In this document: positions 1 through 7,016 of the stretch, piece by piece
Layout of the letters: the number at the start of each line of letters is the position of its first letter
Position numbering within the stretch: the first letter of the stretch is position 1
Source of the DNA: a virus
Length of the DNA stretch: 28,473 nt
Virus record (IMG/VR): IMGVR_UViG_3300012944_000050
Location: 1 to 28,473 of that record
Reading direction: 5' to 3' (one strand)
Notes under the pieces: model-generated
Seen by the model: only the letters and a program-made list of their open reading frames with translations
Told to the model about the DNA's origin: nothing
Database searches by the model: none
Program-made: the position numbers and the translations under genes

Positions 1-16
1 CAGCGGCAGCGTCATC

Positions 17-136
17 ATGGCGGCAATCAACATCGTCGTGTGGGCGTTCGTTGCGATCATCGTGATTTACATTTGCTTTGCGCTAATCGGATGCCTCCTA
101 TCGAGCGGCCACCTAGCCTTTCCCTCTCCGAGGTAA
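17..136 (+). CDS. small membrane peptide, or C-terminal end of a gene starting left of the window
   Basis: The reading frame is open from the left edge and stops at TAA 134-136. From ATG 17 it encodes 39 residues: a short start, a hydrophobic run of about 25 residues (NIVVWAFVAIIVIYICF and following), then a short polar tail ending SPR. That is one membrane segment. No convincing Shine-Dalgarno sequence precedes ATG 17, so this may be the end of a longer gene cut by the window. The stop lies 3 bases before the next start codon, as expected for an operon. Function is unknown. A holin-like role cannot be argued from one segment alone. Confidence 0.4.
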   Translation: MAAINIVVWAFVAIIVIYICFALIGCLLSSGHLAFPSPR

Positions 137-139
137 CCG

Positions 140-343
140 ATGGCCAAGCATTGGATGAAAGCAGCTTTCGCCGGAAGTCATGGGCAATTCAAAGCCAAGG
201 CTGCGAAGGCCGGCAAGAGCACGGCGCAATTCGCTAGCGAGAAGGAAGATGCGCCCGGCAAACTCGGCAAGCAGGCGCGCCTCGCCGAGGTCGGCATGAA
301 GGCTTCCAAAGGCAAGAAGTGGTACGACCACAAGTCCGGATAG
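140..343 (+). CDS. small Lys/Ala-rich phage protein, unknown function
   Basis: A 67-residue basic protein opening MAKHWMKAAF. It has many lysines and alanines in the first half and a polar, probably helical, second half. Short proteins opening MAKHWI/MKxA are frequent in phage genomes, but their job is not established. GAGG at 130-133 sits at a suitable distance from ATG 140. The gene abuts the next one: TAG 341-343 is followed directly by ATG 344. Its C-terminus (KKWYDHKSG) closely resembles that of the next protein (AKWYDKQKD), although the rest of the two proteins is unrelated. Basic charge would suit DNA or capsid-interior contact; that is a guess. Confidence 0.7.
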   Translation: MAKHWMKAAFAGSHGQFKAKAAKAGKSTAQFASEKEDAPGKLGKQARLAEVGMKASKGKKWYDHKSG

Positions 344-538
344 ATGGCGAAGTTTTCTCAGAAGGAAGTTCGCTACCAGAACAAACCGAGCGGCAAGGAT
401 AGTTGCCGCGGATGTAGACACTTCCTGCCGCCCGATGCCTGCCAAGGCGTTGCTGGCGTGATCAGTCCGGATGGATATTGCGTTCGCTTCGATTCGAAGC
501 CCCGCGGGGCTAAATGGTACGACAAACAGAAAGATTAA
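344..538 (+). CDS. HiPIP-like four-cysteine protein
   Basis: A 64-residue protein with four cysteines spaced C21-x2-C24-x8-C33-x12-C46 and the context CRGCRHF, then a valine- and glycine-rich stretch, then SPDGYC. This resembles the cluster-binding core of high-potential iron-sulfur proteins, where C-x2-C is followed by a third cysteine and a final G-[WY]-C. The spacing between the second and third cysteines is much shorter than in classical photosynthetic HiPIPs, so cluster binding is plausible but unproven; a zinc-bound knuckle is the alternative. There is no signal peptide, so the product is cytoplasmic. It starts directly after the preceding stop. Its KWYD tail is shared with the protein encoded at 140-343. 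Confidence 0.7.
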   Translation: MAKFSQKEVRYQNKPSGKDSCRGCRHFLPPDACQGVAGVISPDGYCVRFDSKPRGAKWYDKQKD

Positions 539-651
539 ACATGCGGTGGCCGTTCCACCATCATCCACCGCCATCCAAGGTTCCACCGAAGCCGGCTTTC
601 ATCAGGCGGCTCGATCTTCACCTCCGTTATAACCCGAGGAGTAAACAACCT

Positions 652-966
652 ATGGCTACCGCAACGATTACGATCGTCCTTCCGACCGCACGAACGGATG
701 GGACTTCTTTCGGTCCTGACGAGATCGATCACACCGATATCTTCGATCTTACGTCGCCGACTCCGGATGTGGCGATCGGCACTGTAAAGGGCGCCGGGAC
801 GAGTTTCACGACCGATATTCTCAGCGTCGGCGTTCACAACTTCGACGTGGTCGTAAACGACACGACCGGGCATATGTCGGCAGCTTCGAATGTCGCCTCT
901 GTAACGGTGCCGGCAGTTCTCGCCAACCCGAATCCGGCGACGATCACTGCCGTTCTCAATCCGTAA
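652..966 (+). CDS. small beta-sandwich (FN3/Ig-like) protein
   Basis: From ATG 652 the product has 104 residues (MATATITIVLP at the start), with alternating hydrophobic/polar strands and the FN3-like ending VGVHNFDVVVND followed by ASNVASVTVPA. The start was chosen because GAGGA at 636-640 is a good ribosome site. The same frame stays open up to ATG 541, which would add 37 residues rich in His, Pro and Arg, but that ATG lacks a clear ribosome site. The protein resembles the one encoded at 1957-2361 in its second half (LSVGVHNFDVVVND against LSAGTHTFVVQVND). Small Ig/FN3-fold proteins in phage structural clusters often decorate capsids or tails; that role is inferred from position only. Confidence 0.65.
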   Translation: MATATITIVLPTARTDGTSFGPDEIDHTDIFDLTSPTPDVAIGTVKGAGTSFTTDILSVGVHNFDVVVNDTTGHMSAASNVASVTVPAVLANPNPATITAVLNP

Positions 967-979
967 AGGACCCATAACC

Positions 980-1294
980 ATGGCCCTCCGCGATCACTAC
1001 GGAAAAAAAGACGGCAAGAAGGATGGCGGAGGTGGCCATTCCAACAACATGCACGAGCGGCACGCGCAGGAGCGTAGCGAAACTCATGGCCGTCACTCCA
1101 AGGCCCGCGATGCGCTCAACAAACAGCATGAGGAAGAACTCATGTCGATGGCGTCGCGTCACGACGACGAGATGGCCAATGCGCCCGGTGCCGGAGCTAT
1201 GGGGGGCCAGCCTGCGCCCGGTGCGATGAACCAAGCCGGCGCAGGCGCAGCAGCCGGCACGCCAGCCGCGGTCGCGCAGCCGAATGCGGCATAA
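980..1294 (+). CDS. charged helical protein with Ala/Gly/Pro tail, unknown function
   Basis: A 104-residue product. Residues 1-20 are Lys/Gly-rich (YGKKDGKKDGGGG). Residues about 21-68 are very polar and rich in His, Arg and Glu, probably helical (ERHAQERSETHGRH; NKQHEEELMSMASRHDDE). The last 35 residues are low-complexity Ala/Gly/Pro. AAGGA at about 966-970 precedes ATG 980 at a normal distance. I recognise no family. Such a charged helix plus flexible tail could be an assembly or scaffolding accessory, but nothing in the sequence proves it. The stop ends the first small-gene cluster and is followed by a 249-base gap. Confidence 0.6.
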   Translation: MALRDHYGKKDGKKDGGGGHSNNMHERHAQERSETHGRHSKARDALNKQHEEELMSMASRHDDEMANAPGAGAMGGQPAPGAMNQAGAGAAAGTPAAVAQPNAA

Positions 1295-1543
1295 GAATTC
1301 TAGCGGCGGCGTGGAAGGAACACGCTCCCAAGTGTGAGGCCGCAGGGGTTACTGTCGGGTTACTCGGCCATTTGCAGAGCCTGCTGGTTTGAAGATGTCC
1401 AGGCGAGTTTCCTGCGGTGGCAAAGTCCGGTCATACTGTTGCGGTGAGACCAGTTGAGGGGGATGGGACTGCGCTCACTGCTGATGGTCCCGCATAGCCG
1501 GTATCAAGCCCGGTCCGCTAGAACATTCATTTCGGAGAAAATA
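1295..1543. other. 249-base non-coding stretch with several hairpins
   Basis: No credible gene covers this interval; the frame from 1454 merely extends the next gene upstream. Plus-strand pairings include 1309-1313 with 1321-1325 (GCGTG/CACGC, 7-base loop), enclosed by 1303-1307 with 1339-1343 (GCGGC/GCCGC). There is also GGGAC/GTCCC flanking a 17-base loop at about 1465-1491, and CCGG 1498-1501 with CCGG 1510-1513. An 8-base direct repeat GGGTTACT lies at 1346-1353 and 1357-1364. It could be a structured leader or a small RNA placed before the staple-like gene. I see no clear promoter boxes and no intrinsic terminator with a T tract. Confidence 0.5.
1346..1364 (+). repeat. 8-bp direct repeat GGGTTACT
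   Basis: Two exact copies of GGGTTACT at 1346-1353 and 1357-1364, separated by GTC, giving an 11-base period, about one helical turn. They lie in the non-coding gap. This could be a protein-binding site or chance; nothing else supports an assignment. Confidence 0.4.
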
Positions 1544-1909
1544 ATGGTCAGCCTTGCCAGAACTCCCGCTGAGCAGCACGAAATGGGCTTGCCATCGATG
1601 GCGGTGCAATCATCTGCCCCGCAATATCCCTATGGCTGCTGCATCTGCCTCGACGATGAGCTGATCGAGAAGCTCGGCCTGTCTGGCGATATGCCGGCGC
1701 CCGGCGATTATATCGAGTTCACGGCAACTGCCATGGTCACCAGCGCGCACAAGGACGCGTCTACCGGCAAGTGCCGCGTCGAGCTGCAAATCATCGACAT
1801 GGATGTGACCGAGCAGGAAGACCCGGCTACGGAGGCCATGGAGCGTTCGGAGGCTAGGCGTGGCCGTTTCTATGGCGGCACCAGGGAAGAAGATGAAGAT
1901 GCCGCGTGA
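1544..1909 (+). CDS. capsid staple/stabilising-like protein
   Basis: A 121-residue product from ATG 1544, chosen because GGAG at 1534-1537 sits 6 bases upstream; the in-frame ATG 1454 would reach into the structured gap and has no better site. The diagnostic part is PQYPYGCCICLDDELIEKLG, followed by PAPGDYIEFTATAMVTS and a strand ending VELQIIDMDV. This YPYG-x-C-x-C-LDDE pattern matches small phage proteins annotated as capsid staple or stabilising proteins, as I recall the family. These brace contacts between major capsid subunits. The C-terminus is acidic and disordered (EEDEDAA). The position, in a small-gene cluster probably downstream of the capsid gene, agrees. Family membership is moderately sure. 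Confidence 0.65.
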   Translation: MVSLARTPAEQHEMGLPSMAVQSSAPQYPYGCCICLDDELIEKLGLSGDMPAPGDYIEFTATAMVTSAHKDASTGKCRVELQIIDMDVTEQEDPATEAMERSEARRGRFYGGTREEDEDAA

Positions 1910-1956
1910 CCCTGGCACGCGCATTATCAGATTGCGGAACAAAAGGAAGCTCAACT

Positions 1957-2361
1957 ATGTGGGAAACCCTGCGCTTAACTACGTTGTGCGCCCTTGGCCT
2001 CGCGATCAGTACCGCCGCCAACGCACACACCGTCACCCTGACGTGGACGTGGCCGACCCTGCGGCAGGACAGTACGGCGCTGCCGCTGACGGCGATCGGC
2101 GCTTTCGTCGTCTATGACGCGACGCTTCCCGTACCAGGGCAGCCTGGGACGATTGTTGCATGCCCAGTGACCGTACCGCCGACGACGGCAACTAGTGCCT
2201 GTACGACACCGACGCTGAGTGCCGGAACGCACACCTTTGTCGTACAGGTCAACGATAACTCAACTCCGGTCAATCCGGGTGCTGTCAGCGGTGGAGTATC
2301 CGTAACGGTTCCGGCATCTGGACCGGCCGCCGTCACCAACCTGACGCCCGGGCTTAACTAG
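1957..2361 (+). CDS. exported FN3/Ig-like small protein with signal peptide
   Basis: A 134-residue product from ATG 1957, with AAGGAAG at 1942-1948 as ribosome site. The upstream in-frame ATG 1906 would bury the signal sequence and is rejected. Residues 1-23 form a textbook Sec signal (MWETLRL, a hydrophobic core, cleavage after ANA). The rest is a predicted beta sandwich: HTVTLTWTWP, IGAFVVYDATLP, LSAGTHTFVVQVND, GGVSVTVPA. Two cysteines (VACPV and SACTT) could form a disulphide, which suits an exported protein. It resembles the protein encoded at 652-966, which lacks the signal. A secreted or envelope role is implied, unusual inside a virion gene cluster. Confidence 0.7.
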   Translation: MWETLRLTTLCALGLAISTAANAHTVTLTWTWPTLRQDSTALPLTAIGAFVVYDATLPVPGQPGTIVACPVTVPPTTATSACTTPTLSAGTHTFVVQVNDNSTPVNPGAVSGGVSVTVPASGPAAVTNLTPGLN

Positions 2362-2366
2362 CCGTC

Positions 2367-2735
2367 ATGTTCATTCTCATCCTGCGAACCTGCGTTATTG
2401 CTGGGTCGTTGCAGCCGGCCGGCACGACGCTTCAGGTCGCCGACAACTTTGTGCTCAACGGCAACGTGAAGGCGGTTGCGGCCCCCGTCGTTCCTGTCGT
2501 TATCCCGGTCGTCATTCCAACGCCAATCGCACCTGCAAGCGGAAGCGTGCGGCTGCTCACTGCCTCCAATATCGGCAATACGAACGTTCCGGCGGGAACC
2601 ATCCTGCCGCCCGGCACGCCGACGACTGCCACCCGCACGACCGCGATCTCCTCTAATGGCAGTAAGGGTACGGAACAAAGTCTCGTGCAGGTCTTCACCA
2701 ATGGCGTCTGGACAACCGTGAAGGTGAAATCATGA
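2367..2735 (+). CDS. hypothetical Val/Pro-rich phage protein
   Basis: A 122-residue product beginning MFILILRTCVIAGSLQPAG. It has a long Val/Pro/Ile stretch in the middle (VVPVVIPVVIPTP) and a Ser/Thr-rich C-terminal half ending WTTVKVKS. The first 15 residues are hydrophobic, but the pattern is not a clear signal peptide. No strong ribosome site precedes ATG 2367. The start follows the previous stop by 5 bases, so coupling is likely. Its end overlaps the next gene by ATGA. I recognise no family; a small structural or decoration role is only suggested by position. Confidence 0.55.
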   Translation: MFILILRTCVIAGSLQPAGTTLQVADNFVLNGNVKAVAAPVVPVVIPVVIPTPIAPASGSVRLLTASNIGNTNVPAGTILPPGTPTTATRTTAISSNGSKGTEQSLVQVFTNGVWTTVKVKS

Positions 2736-2974
2736 CTCAGACTTGCCGTCTTCGCGCCCGCGCCCAGATGCATGGCGAAATCCGCGAGCCCGGCTATGTG
2801 TTCCACCTCGATGATCACGAGATCGGGCCGCATCGCACCGTCGTTGCAGCGCATGAGGTAATCGACACCCTCAACGATAACGTGCGCAAGCCACCCGAAT
2901 GCGTCGACGAGCCGCTGTATCAAGTGCTGATCGGTGACGTGTGGCAGAAGCCGGTACTTCCGGCGAAGGAATAA
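2732..2974 (+). CDS. hypothetical 80-residue phage protein
   Basis: An 80-residue product starting at the ATGA overlap with the preceding gene, a typical translational-coupling junction. The composition is balanced and slightly acidic, without membrane segments. A recognisable stretch is EIREPGYVFHLDDHEIGPHR, followed by a helical region. The protein ends KPVLPAKE. The EPGYxFxL opening is reminiscent of small phage proteins encoded between capsid and tail genes, but I cannot name a family. The next gene's ribosome site (AAGGA 2966-2970) lies inside its last codons. Confidence 0.55.
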   Translation: MTQTCRLRARAQMHGEIREPGYVFHLDDHEIGPHRTVVAAHEVIDTLNDNVRKPPECVDEPLYQVLIGDVWQKPVLPAKE

Positions 2975-2979
2975 TTGAG

Positions 2980-3450
2980 ATGAATAAGACGGCTGCGAAG
3001 TTTGTTGGTGTTGGAGGATTTGCGGCGGGGCTCGGCATCACAGCCCTGATGGCCCAGATCAATTTCTATCCGCCGATCAATGCGGAATCGTTCAATTATT
3101 CCAGAACCATCACGACCGGATTGACCTATCAGATCATAATGCCGTTCGCGACAGCATCGCCGGCCATTCCGAATCCGCGACATTCGCTGACGATACAAAA
3201 TAATCAAATTTCCGGGACTGACGTTTGCTATGTCATATTCGGAAATAATATTCAGCCATCTATCACCCCTGGCACAACGACGACATCAAGCAACATTACC
3301 GTGCAAGGGCAGACCATAACGGTCGCTTCGGCGTCGATAGTCTTAAATCCAGGGCAAGCCTATACGCGCTATTTTCCGTTCGTGAATCAGGATGTCATCT
3401 TCGCGACATGCTCGACCACGGGAGACAGCATCTATGTCGATATTCAGTAG
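2980..3450 (+). CDS. beta-rich protein with N-terminal signal/membrane segment
   Basis: A 156-residue product from ATG 2980 (AAGGA at 2966-2970, 9-base spacing); the in-frame GTG 2941 lies inside the preceding gene and is rejected. Residues 1-25 (MNKTAAKFVGVGGFAAGLG and on to ALMAQ) form a signal peptide or membrane anchor. The remainder is predicted beta: HSLTIQNNQISGTDVCYVIF, then ASIVLNPGQAYTRYFPFV, ending ATCSTTGDSIYVDIQ. The pattern 'SLTIQNN ... IVLxPGxxYTRYxP ... C ... GDxxYVDxQ' recurs in small phage tail-associated proteins as I remember them, but no function is established. The gene overlaps the next by 17 bases, suggesting co-expression with the beta-helix protein. Confidence 0.65.
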   Translation: MNKTAAKFVGVGGFAAGLGITALMAQINFYPPINAESFNYSRTITTGLTYQIIMPFATASPAIPNPRHSLTIQNNQISGTDVCYVIFGNNIQPSITPGTTTTSSNITVQGQTITVASASIVLNPGQAYTRYFPFVNQDVIFATCSTTGDSIYVDIQ

Positions 3451-6181
3451 AATCCTGTTTTTTCTACTGCTGTCGGTATTGAGGGCTGGGGCCGTCGAGG
3501 TTCCGGGGCCGAGCGCTTCTCTGCTGGCCAATCCGACCTATAGCGGCGGGATTGGACTAATCTATAGTTGCGTCACCAACTATTACGTCGCGACGACCGG
3601 GAACGATGGCAACAACGGAAGCATCGGTGCTCCCTGGCTTACGATTCAACATGCTAATGCGCTCACCCGTTCCCCAGGCGATTGCATCAACGTCGCAGCC
3701 GGCACGTATGTTTGGACAACCGCATTTACGACCTCGCGGGGCGGCAATCTTGCTGCGCCGACGGGTTATGTCGTCTATCGCTGCCAGACGCTCAATGCCT
3801 GTTTGATCACCAATAGCGGTGGCGCGACTGGAAATTTCTGGGCCGTCACCGCGCCCTATGTCGTCATCGATGGATTCGACATCAACGGCGGAATCGATCC
3901 AAACTCATATTTCGGCGGAGCCGTGGCGTGCATCGTGTCCAGCATTCCGAGCACGACGACGCCAAGTCATCATCTGTGGATTCTCAACAACAAAATCCAC
4001 AATTGCAATCAGGCTGGAATCGGGCTTCAGGATAGCGAGTATTATTTTTCCATCCACAATGAAATATACAACAACGCGTGGCAATCCAGCTTCCAGGGCT
4101 CCGGCATCGGCTACGTCTCCCTGAAGCGTCTAGGCGACAACCTCAATCCGTATCCACCCTATACGCGTACCGCAGCCGACCTCACGATTGCGCCGTTCAA
4201 TAATATCGTGTCATTCAATTTTGTGCATGACAACGGTTGCCCGCTTTGCACCAGCTTTGCAGCATCGTTCACCACGACGGCAAGCACTCATTCCAATCTC
4301 ACGCTCGATACTTTGGCGTCGGCCGGAACGTCCGTTTCGTTCACCGGATCGATTGCCGGCACGACATTGACTGCCCCGGCTTCTCCGGCTCTCGTCGTGG
4401 GACAGGTGCTTAGCGGCGCCACATCGACGGCCGTCAGCCAGAGCACGGTAATAACCGGCGGTTCCGGCACGACCTGGACCATCAACAATTCACAGACAGT
4501 CGGCAGTCAGGCAATGACTGCGGCGACGCTCGTGCCGATGACCCTGATTGCAGGACCATGTGTTCAGCCGATGACGTATATCAGCTCAATCGTCGCCGGC
4601 ACTATTACGATGACGAGGCCAGCGACATGCACGCAAGCCGGCGGCACCTATATTTTCTATACAGAAAATGGAGGCCATTCTGACGGCAACGGCATCATCA
4701 TGGATACGTTCTGCGGCGTCTCCTGTGGCGGAACGGGAACGCAGGATTATAACTATGTCAATAACCAGACATTGGTCTCGTTCAACGATTCACAGTTCAA
4801 CGGCGGTCGTGGCGTCCATATGTTCGGGACGTACTATACGACGGTCGCGAATAACTCGACATATCACAATGGGCTTGATCTCAGCTTTCAGGGATTAGTC
4901 GCTGATCTTAGTCAATCCGGAACAATAAATGGAGCCTGGTACAGCAACGTCGCCTATGCAGTCGATACGATTAATCCGTACTGCTTCGGCGGCAATCAAT
5001 GCACAAATTCAATGATAGCCGGAAATGGCAGGTTGGTCGATACGAACCTCATATATTTCAATAATGTCATTTTTGGTTCAGGTGGACTTAAATTATTTAA
5101 TAATGATACGACGTATTGGGTTAATGCCAATAATAAGCCGAACAAGGACCCTTTTTACGTCGATGAAACGAGCGCGACAATCGGAAATTTGCATCTCCAA
5201 GCCACATCTCCCGCTATCGGTTATGCGTTTCCGAGCGCGTTTTTCTATCTCCCCAAAGGGACAAATGATGCCGGTGCCTACCAAAGCGGAAGTTCGGGAA
5301 TATTCTCCGTAAAGGCATTCGCCATCGCGCCACAGACGGGCGGCAACATCGCAAACTTTGATGGCGGTATCAGCACGGTCAGCAATGTATCGATTCCGAC
5401 GCCGCTTACATGTTCGCAGGCAACATCGTTTCTTGCCCGTACATCAGGCTTGGACAGGGTCCATATCGACGGGTATTCGAACTTCATTTGCGGCCTGGTC
5501 GTGGACGGCGTGTTCGCAAAGCTCGATGTGCTTTACATGTTTGCGACGCAAAATGCTCCGACCTCGCTCCTTAATCTTGTATCCGCGAGCTTTAACGGAA
5601 CTGCAAGCGGAAGCCCTCCGTGGGTTCAAAATAAAGGTTACACAGGAAACGATGCGGCAACGCCAACCCGGTTTATAGACACGGGATATATTCCGTCGAG
5701 TTCGGGTGGCCATTATGCGCAGGACAGCGCTCACTTGTCGGTATGGAGCTTGACCAATACGCAAGACAGCAGCGGCGGAGACGCCATCGGAACAGCTAAT
5801 GTCGGATTCACACGGTTAAGGCCGCGGCTTAATGACGATAATTTCTATGTTGATATCAACAATAGCGCGTTCAATTTTACAGTATTTGCCAATACGGATT
5901 CGACCGGTCATTATTTGGGCAACCGCACGGTATCGACGACGATGACGGGATACAAGAACGCCTCGCTGGCCATCACGGCAGCGGATACATCCGCGGCGCA
6001 GAATTTCAGTCTCTATGTGCTTGCAACAAATGATAGCGGAAATGCGATAAATGGCAGCGGCAAGCAGATTGCCATGGCAAGCATCGGTGGCGGCCTCACG
6101 CAAACGGACATCACCAATCTTTGCCACAGGACGAATATTTATCTGACGGCAGTCGGCGCAGCCGCCAGCGGGATTTGCTGA
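3434..6181 (+). CDS. exported right-handed beta-helix protein with lectin-like C-terminus
   Basis: A 915-residue product from ATG 3434, with GGAG 3421-3424 nine bases upstream; the longer frame from 3392 would hide the signal. Residues 1-20 form a signal peptide (FFLLLSVLRAGA). Residues about 45-280 and 400-620 show beta-helix features: YYVATTGNDGNNGS, IDGFDINGG, ILNNKIHNCNQAGIGL. Residues about 295-363 hold a small beta module (SIAGTTLT ... WTINNSQTVGSQAMTA) also present in the fibre encoded at 23152-25272. Residues about 623-915 look like a concanavalin-type binding domain (HIDGYSNFICGLV, FIDTGYIPSS). A polysaccharide-binding or -degrading role is likely. The signal peptide is odd for a tailspike. 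Base composition is more AT-rich than in neighbouring genes, suggesting separate acquisition. Confidence 0.75.
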   Translation: MSIFSRILFFLLLSVLRAGAVEVPGPSASLLANPTYSGGIGLIYSCVTNYYVATTGNDGNNGSIGAPWLTIQHANALTRSPGDCINVAAGTYVWTTAFTTSRGGNLAAPTGYVVYRCQTLNACLITNSGGATGNFWAVTAPYVVIDGFDINGGIDPNSYFGGAVACIVSSIPSTTTPSHHLWILNNKIHNCNQAGIGLQDSEYYFSIHNEIYNNAWQSSFQGSGIGYVSLKRLGDNLNPYPPYTRTAADLTIAPFNNIVSFNFVHDNGCPLCTSFAASFTTTASTHSNLTLDTLASAGTSVSFTGSIAGTTLTAPASPALVVGQVLSGATSTAVSQSTVITGGSGTTWTINNSQTVGSQAMTAATLVPMTLIAGPCVQPMTYISSIVAGTITMTRPATCTQAGGTYIFYTENGGHSDGNGIIMDTFCGVSCGGTGTQDYNYVNNQTLVSFNDSQFNGGRGVHMFGTYYTTVANNSTYHNGLDLSFQGLVADLSQSGTINGAWYSNVAYAVDTINPYCFGGNQCTNSMIAGNGRLVDTNLIYFNNVIFGSGGLKLFNNDTTYWVNANNKPNKDPFYVDETSATIGNLHLQATSPAIGYAFPSAFFYLPKGTNDAGAYQSGSSGIFSVKAFAIAPQTGGNIANFDGGISTVSNVSIPTPLTCSQATSFLARTSGLDRVHIDGYSNFICGLVVDGVFAKLDVLYMFATQNAPTSLLNLVSASFNGTASGSPPWVQNKGYTGNDAATPTRFIDTGYIPSSSGGHYAQDSAHLSVWSLTNTQDSSGGDAIGTANVGFTRLRPRLNDDNFYVDINNSAFNFTVFANTDSTGHYLGNRTVSTTMTGYKNASLAITAADTSAAQNFSLYVLATNDSGNAINGSGKQIAMASIGGGLTQTDITNLCHRTNIYLTAVGAAASGIC

Positions 6182-6185
6182 TCCT

Positions 6186-7016
6186 ATGACCAGCCCCGTT
6201 GACCTTTGCAGCATGGCCCTCGGCCAGCTCGGACGCTCGGGGACCCCGGGCATCGCCAGCATCACGAGCATCAGTCCGCCATCGCCTCCGAACAGTGTTG
6301 CTGCCGCGACGGCCGCGCTCTACTATCAGACGCAGACGGACGCCGTCTTTCGGGCCGCGCATTGGAATTCCGCCCGTGTGCAAGTAGCGCTGACCTTGCT
6401 GAAGGCCGCCACTGGAACGCCTGAGAATCCCGCCGGCACGACGCTGCCGCTCCCGCCGATCCCTTGGCTTTATGAGTATGAGTATCCCGACGATTGCCTC
6501 TTGCTGCGTTTTGTCATGCCGCAACCGCGGCAGTTTACCGGCTCCGTCACCACAGCACTGATGACGAACCTCGGGGCAATCAATATGCCCCTCGTTACCA
6601 CATCCATGCCGTTCGTTCCCGCCATCGACAGGGACATGGACGGAAATCCGGTCAAGGTCATTCTCACCAACGCTCAGCTTGCCCAAGGGGTCTATACGGC
6701 GCGCATCGCCAACCCCGATCTATGGGACGCGAGCTTGCAGAATGCCGTCATCGGCACGCTTGCAGCATGGTTCGCGCTACCGATCACGGGTGATAAAGCT
6801 CTCACATCCATGCGGGTGCAACTCGCGGTGGGGCTGATCAACGCCGCCAGGATGTCTGATGGCAATGAGGGGATTACAACCAGCGATATCCGTGTGGATT
6901 GGATGGAGGCCCGCAATGTCGGGGCTGGCTGGAGCGGTCTCTTCTCTGGAGAGACAAGCGGTCCATTCATTGCGAATTGGGCGGCGATCGGCATGCCTGA
7001 CGGAATTTCCTATTGA
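6186..7016 (+). CDS. tail tubular protein A-like (T7 gp11-type)
   Basis: A 276-residue product. The N-terminus (VDLCSMALGQLG), then ATAALYYQTQTDAVFRAAHWN, then YEYPDDCLLLRFV match the layout of podovirus tubular/adaptor proteins: an N-terminal helical bundle with a conserved 'HxWNxA', then a 'YxYPxDCLRL' strand. In T7 this family forms a ring below the portal and starts the tail tube. The protein is longer than T7 gp11 (196 residues) because of insertions around residues 110-160. It starts 4 bases after the preceding stop with no strong ribosome site, so reinitiation is likely. The stop overlaps the next gene's TTG start. Confidence 0.8.
   Translation: MTSPVDLCSMALGQLGRSGTPGIASITSISPPSPPNSVAAATAALYYQTQTDAVFRAAHWNSARVQVALTLLKAATGTPENPAGTTLPLPPIPWLYEYEYPDDCLLLRFVMPQPRQFTGSVTTALMTNLGAINMPLVTTSMPFVPAIDRDMDGNPVKVILTNAQLAQGVYTARIANPDLWDASLQNAVIGTLAAWFALPITGDKALTSMRVQLAVGLINAARMSDGNEGITTSDIRVDWMEARNVGAGWSGLFSGETSGPFIANWAAIGMPDGISY

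Noticed and set aside
113-586. 157-residue minus-strand frame over the first small genes
   Set aside because: It covers three plus-strand genes with good starts and tight spacing; no ribosome site or family motif.
541-651. Upstream extension of the FN3-like gene from ATG 541
   Set aside because: The frame is open, but the residues are low-complexity His/Pro/Arg and the ribosome site is before ATG 652. Kept only as an alternative start.
1295-1543. Diversity-generating retroelement template or tRNA/tmRNA gene
   Set aside because: No reverse transcriptase, no second copy of the sequence in the fibre genes, and no cloverleaf or CCA-type ending could be folded.
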